DNA of 8,848 nt from the NCBI GenBank assembly GCA_003541875.1, contig DPLS01000350.1, positions 2,834 to 11,681 of the forward strand, in the 5' to 3' direction. The notes under the pieces are model-generated. The model was not told the DNA's origin, did not search any database, and saw only the letters and a list, made by a program, of their open reading frames with translations. This DNA comes from Bacteroidota bacterium. Its GTDB lineage: Bacteria; Bacteroidota; Ignavibacteria; UBA10030; UBA6906. A program made the translations under genes and the position numbers. Positions 5,840 to 8,848 of the stretch are shown piece after piece. Position 1 is the first letter of the stretch. Every line of letters begins with the position of its first letter.

Positions 5840-7327
5840 ATGCTCTCATCGTTTGCCTACAAAGGCGGGAATCGTGTTGCGCTTTTCTTCATGATCTTCG
5901 GATCTGTCTGCCTTCCACTCATTCTCGTTGCAACCAATGGTAGTATAGTTGTGGGTGTCGCTTTTCTTGCAGTTCTTTTGGTGGTTCTTGTCACGCTGTA
6001 CAGATTGGATTGGGGCTTCAACCTCTTCATTGCGGCAGTTCTTCTTTCTGACAATTACAACATCCCTGGATTCGAGCCTTTGACATTCAAAGCAGGGTAC
6101 CTTCTTACGCTGAACGTCTTGGTGCCCGGACTAGGCGTGGGAGCCCTCACTCCTATGGAGATCCATCTGCTGTTCCTGGTCTTGGTGTGGGCCCTGCATA
6201 TGGCTCTCAACAAACAAATCCGCCCACGGCCGGTTTCCTTCGGGATTCCTGCGATCTTGTTCTTCATTTGGATTGGCGTCGCAACCGTCTACGGGATAGT
6301 GACCGGGGGAGACAAAATGAAATCCATCTGGGAGATACGTGGCTCACTCTACCTGGGGATAGTTTGTTTCTTCGTGTCTCAAGTCATAACCACACGAAAG
6401 CAGCTCACAACACTAGTGTGGATCTGCATCGGATCAATGGCTGTCAAAGCATCCCAGGCTGCCGACCGCTTCATCGAATTGGGGTTTTCAATGGGGACAT
6501 TCCGGGCGTTGGCAGCTCACGAGGATCCGATCATATTGGTCACACTGTTCATACTGCTGGTCGGGTTTATGTCCTTTGGCTGCCACTCTGGGCAAAAGCG
6601 AGCTCTTGTCTGGTTGCTCCTGCCAATGACGATTGGGTTCTATGCTGCCAATCGGCGGGCGGGGTACATCGCGTTTCTCTTTTGCATCTTGGCCTTCATA
6701 GTGCTGCTTCCTCCTAAGATCCAATCCAGAGCGATCAAGGTGGCAATTGTTTGTGCTGTGCTTTTTGCGGCATATCTAAGAATCTATTGGAATGACTACG
6801 GACGTATAGCACAGTTCGCACAGGCGGTGAAGTCGGCAGTTTCGACAGACTACCAAGACATGCGACGCGAAGACTATTTGTCCGGACTAGCACGCGATCA
6901 GGAAAACTATAACCTGGCAATGACATTGAGACGACAACCTCTGGGCCTTGGCTTTGGAAAGCAGCACGATTGGATCATCATGAACTATGGTGAATTCAGC
7001 ATGAAGGGATATATCACTCATAATCAGATTCTCTGGCTGCTGGTAAAATCCGGTCCAATTGGGTTCTTCCTTTTCCTTTTCTTTATGAACTCGGTTCTAT
7101 TCCACGGCAGCATGGGCTTCACCAAAATGCGCGACCCATATCTCATGGCAGTTTTGGCAATGTGCATACTTGCCATTCCAAATCAGATAATTGCTACCTA
7201 TGTCGACATGGGGTTCCATCGCTTCAGAAGCATGACGTATCTCGGGCTCCTTATAGGCTTGATTCCGGTGATCAAATCTTTCGGGGAGAGCGTCCCGTCT
7301 GCGGAAGCTGGCATGAAAAACGGCTAA
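5840..7327 (+). CDS. O-antigen ligase/Wzy-type polysaccharide polymerase
   Basis: 495 residues, very hydrophobic, with about ten or more predicted transmembrane segments spread from residue 14 to near 480. Known role of the Wzy_C/O-antigen ligase family: an inner-membrane glycosyltransferase that uses undecaprenyl-linked glycans on the periplasmic face, either polymerising repeat units or ligating chains. Seen: a large extramembrane loop at about 315-400 containing PLGLGFG (from 367) and THNQ with His394-Asn395, followed by LLVKSGPIGFFLF, the arrangement typical of this family. NRRAGYIAF precedes a membrane segment in the middle. The co-polymerase and kinase upstream favour the polymerase role over ligase. 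The ATG at 5840 has no clear ribosome site; a later ATG at 5891 is possible but would cut into the first membrane helix. Confidence 0.87.
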   Translation: MLSSFAYKGGNRVALFFMIFGSVCLPLILVATNGSIVVGVAFLAVLLVVLVTLYRLDWGFNLFIAAVLLSDNYNIPGFEPLTFKAGYLLTLNVLVPGLGVGALTPMEIHLLFLVLVWALHMALNKQIRPRPVSFGIPAILFFIWIGVATVYGIVTGGDKMKSIWEIRGSLYLGIVCFFVSQVITTRKQLTTLVWICIGSMAVKASQAADRFIELGFSMGTFRALAAHEDPIILVTLFILLVGFMSFGCHSGQKRALVWLLLPMTIGFYAANRRAGYIAFLFCILAFIVLLPPKIQSRAIKVAIVCAVLFAAYLRIYWNDYGRIAQFAQAVKSAVSTDYQDMRREDYLSGLARDQENYNLAMTLRRQPLGLGFGKQHDWIIMNYGEFSMKGYITHNQILWLLVKSGPIGFFLFLFFMNSVLFHGSMGFTKMRDPYLMAVLAMCILAIPNQIIATYVDMGFHRFRSMTYLGLLIGLIPVIKSFGESVPSAEAGMKNG

Positions 7328-7394
7328 GTCCACATCTCGATTTTTCGGTTCCGTGATTACGACCACAAGCGATCAACGTGCATATTGATATTAT

Positions 7395-7430
7395 TTCGGG
7401 TCGAGGTTCAGATTTCCTTGAACCACCGAA
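7395..7430 (+). promoter_or_regulatory. Stem-loop in the leader of the glycosyltransferase gene
   Basis: GGTTCA (7405-7410) pairs with TGAACC (7419-7424) around an 8-base loop, and outer arms TTCGG (7395-7399) and CCGAA (7426-7430) extend the stem across an asymmetric bulge. It ends 10 bases before the AGGA ribosome site (7441-7444) of the next gene. There is no U-run, so it is not a standard terminator. It could affect mRNA stability or translation. The rest of the 124-base gap (7328-7451) is AT-rich near 7382-7396 but shows no clear promoter. Confidence 0.35.
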
Positions 7431-7451
7431 TAGAAGGCAAAGGAACGACCA

Positions 7452-8300
7452 ATGAATGCGTGGGAAGAAGTGCAGGGCGTTGAACACGGTTCTGGAGTGA
7501 GGGCTTCGTCGCAGAACGCTCGTACGTATTTTCAAGGCGTACGCATCGACAACGTCAGCGCCCAACAAGCACTTCATGTGGTGGAGACTCACCTCGCGAA
7601 CCACGACAGAAGAAACGCTTTGAGAGTCTTTTTCCCAAATGTCCACAGCATCCACCTTGCCCGGCAAGACAAGGAGTTTCTCTCGTGTATCAACGAAGCC
7701 GACCTTCTGCTGCCCGACGGGAGTGGACTCATGATTGCAGGAAAGATCCTCGGTCGTCCGATCGTCGAGAATCTGAATGGCACGGATTTCATTCCAAAGG
7801 TGCTTCAGCGCGCTGAAGAGCGGGGCTGGTCAGTATACCTGTTTGGAGCCCTTCCACACATCATCGAGGAATGCCGCAATCGCATACAGGCAGCCCATCC
7901 AAGACTCAAGATCGTGGGTCACCATCAAGGGCACATTCCAGAGGGAGAGGATTCATCTATCATTGCTGACATAAATGAAAAAGCACCGAATATCATATTG
8001 GTGGCGCTGGGATCTCCGTTACAGGAGAAATGGGTCGCGCGAAACGCAGCGAAGATGAATGCCGGGGTTTGCTTTGCTGTTGGTGGACTATTTGACTTCC
8101 TTGCTGGCAAGTATCGGCGGGCACCTGTTTGGATGCGACGCATCGGGGCAGAATTCATCTATCGATTCGTGCAAGACCCTCGTTCGAAGTGGCGCCGGCT
8201 TCTCATTGAACAACCCCTTTTTCTGATGCTTGTCTTCGGTGAGCGCTTCATTCCGCGACGTGCAAGAAGTTTCAGCAACCGTTCCACCAAAGGAAACTGA
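7452..8300 (+). CDS. WecG/TagA/CpsF-family glycosyltransferase (GT26)
   Basis: 282 residues. Known role: transfers a sugar, often an N-acetylmannosamine or its uronic acid, from a nucleotide donor to an undecaprenyl-diphosphate-linked acceptor at the cytoplasmic membrane. Seen in family order: FPNVHSIHLARQDKEF (61-76), ADLLLPDGSG with Asp89 in the catalytic-base position (83-92), NLNGTDFIP (107-115), VYLFGA (128-133), ILVALGSPLQEKW (182-194) and FDFLAGKYRRAPVWMRR (214-230). The C-terminal IYRFVQDPRSKWRR plus a hydrophobic stretch (about 236-262) is the part thought to aid membrane attachment. The core starts near residue 27, so there is a 26-residue N-terminal extension of unclear role. AGGA 7 bases upstream of the ATG supports this start. 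Inferred role: adding an early sugar of the repeat unit. The exact sugar cannot be read from sequence. Confidence 0.93.
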   Translation: MNAWEEVQGVEHGSGVRASSQNARTYFQGVRIDNVSAQQALHVVETHLANHDRRNALRVFFPNVHSIHLARQDKEFLSCINEADLLLPDGSGLMIAGKILGRPIVENLNGTDFIPKVLQRAEERGWSVYLFGALPHIIEECRNRIQAAHPRLKIVGHHQGHIPEGEDSSIIADINEKAPNIILVALGSPLQEKWVARNAAKMNAGVCFAVGGLFDFLAGKYRRAPVWMRRIGAEFIYRFVQDPRSKWRRLLIEQPLFLMLVFGERFIPRRARSFSNRSTKGN

Positions 8301-8486
8301 GCTTGCGGACATCGTGTTGTGCAGCCACTACGAAGCTCACAGAACGAGACAACCTGTCACTCTTCAACTCCGACCTGCAGTTTGGAGAATTTAGAAAAGA
8401 CCGTTATCTTGGAAGCAGTCTCAAACCCTGTTCAATTTGCTGGCCTCATGCCGAAGATCAATCGACGTAGAAATCCGGACCGCCAC

Positions 8487-8491
8487 AGGAA
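8487..8491 (+). promoter_or_regulatory. AGGAA ribosome-binding site for the deacetylase-like gene
   Basis: AGGAA lies 6 bases before the ATG at 8498 and 3 bases before the ATG at 8495. The spacing favours 8498. The frame is closed by a TAG at 8468, so no longer N-terminus is possible beyond nine extra codons. The preceding 8301-8486 stretch shows no gene; its only structure is a weak TGAGCTT/AAGCTCA pair (8298-8304 and 8333-8339) with a 28-base loop. Confidence 0.5.
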
Positions 8492-8497
8492 CGCATG

Positions 8498-8848
8498 ATG
8501 ACATCCGCAAAGAGTATCTCCGGATCCGGAGAACCATGGAAGATAAGGGTGTTACGATACCACCGGATCGTTGAGGACAAGAGAGAAAGCGAGAAACATT
8601 GGTCCAGTCTGTATGTTTGGGATTTCAGGCGGCAACTCGATTTTCTCGAACAGTGGGGATACACAACCATCACCTTCAATGACTACCGCCTCTTCCTGAA
8701 GGGAGAATTGAATCTGCCGCGAAAACCCGTTGTGCTTACGTTCGATGGTGCTTACCTAGACAACTTTCGCGTCATGTTTCCTACTCTACAGAAGGCCGGA
8801 GCAATCGCAGTGATCTTTGCACACGCGGACCGAAACATCAAGGAAGAT
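8498..8848 (+). CDS. NodB-fold polysaccharide deacetylase-like protein (3' end beyond window)
   Basis: 117 residues are visible and the frame runs off the right edge. Known role of the family: metal-dependent removal of N- or O-acetyl groups from glycans. Seen: RVLRYHRIVED (17-27), typical of the start of secreted or periplasmic deacetylase domains. FRRQLDFLEQWGYTTITFNDY (43-63) and KPVVLTFDGAYLDNF (76-90) follow, then FPTLQKAGAIAVIF (94-107). This matches the family layout 'HRI... F..QLdyL...GY..it... kPVVLTFDDGY.DN', with one striking change: the TFDDG catalytic motif reads TFDGA (81-85). Asp83 is kept, but the metal-binding second Asp is replaced by Gly84. No signal peptide is evident in the first 16 residues. 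The later His motif that completes the metal site is outside the window. The fold call is firm; activity is doubtful. Confidence 0.82.
   Translation, partial: MTSAKSISGSGEPWKIRVLRYHRIVEDKRESEKHWSSLYVWDFRRQLDFLEQWGYTTITFNDYRLFLKGELNLPRKPVVLTFDGAYLDNFRVMFPTLQKAGAIAVIFAHADRNIKED

Noticed and set aside
1..8848. CRISPR arrays, insertion sequences, tRNA or rRNA genes
   Set aside because: No regularly spaced direct repeats, transposase-like frames, or tRNA/rRNA-like sequence were found in either strand.

Overview
This window is part of an extracellular or capsular polysaccharide locus, laid out as two divergent gene groups. The organism looks like a moderate-GC Gram-negative bacterium of the Bacteroidota/Chlorobi (FCB) side. 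The main clue is a PorV/PorQ-like outer-membrane barrel protein next to a Wza-type exporter. Purine-rich Shine-Dalgarno sequences before several genes argue against a typical Bacteroides-like genome. The assignment is an inference; no ribosomal marker is present.

Left half, minus strand: from about 3061 leftwards come a short outer-membrane polysaccharide export (OPX, Wza-like) lipoprotein and, 16 bases later, a PorV/PorQ-like beta-barrel. A 379-base gap with two perfect 7-bp inverted repeats follows. Next is a NodU/CmcH-family carbamoyltransferase that runs off the left edge.

Right half, plus strand, after a divergent intergenic region of about 365 bases: a Wzz-type polysaccharide co-polymerase, a separate BY-kinase/CpsD-like ATPase, a 55-residue two-helix membrane protein, an O-antigen ligase/Wzy-type polymerase, a WecG/TagA/CpsF-type glycosyltransferase, and the 5' part of a NodB-fold polysaccharide deacetylase that runs off the right edge. 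The carbamoyltransferase, the deacetylase and the 55-aa gene were found by direct translation: the first two are cut by the window edges and the third is short.

Likely teamwork (inferred from families): glycosyltransferases build a lipid-linked repeat unit and the Wzy-like protein polymerises it in the periplasm. The co-polymerase/kinase pair sets chain length and couples to export. The OPX lipoprotein and possibly the neighbouring barrel carry the chain across the outer membrane. The deacetylase and carbamoyltransferase decorate the sugar. No flippase and no initiating phosphoglycosyltransferase lie inside the window.

The points most worth a second look are: the unrecognised 55-aa membrane hairpin; an altered Walker A' motif and missing tyrosine cluster in the kinase; a TFDGA sequence where the deacetylase family has TFDDG; the OPX plus barrel pairing; and a symmetric operator-like dyad beside a TTGACA box in the divergent intergenic region.
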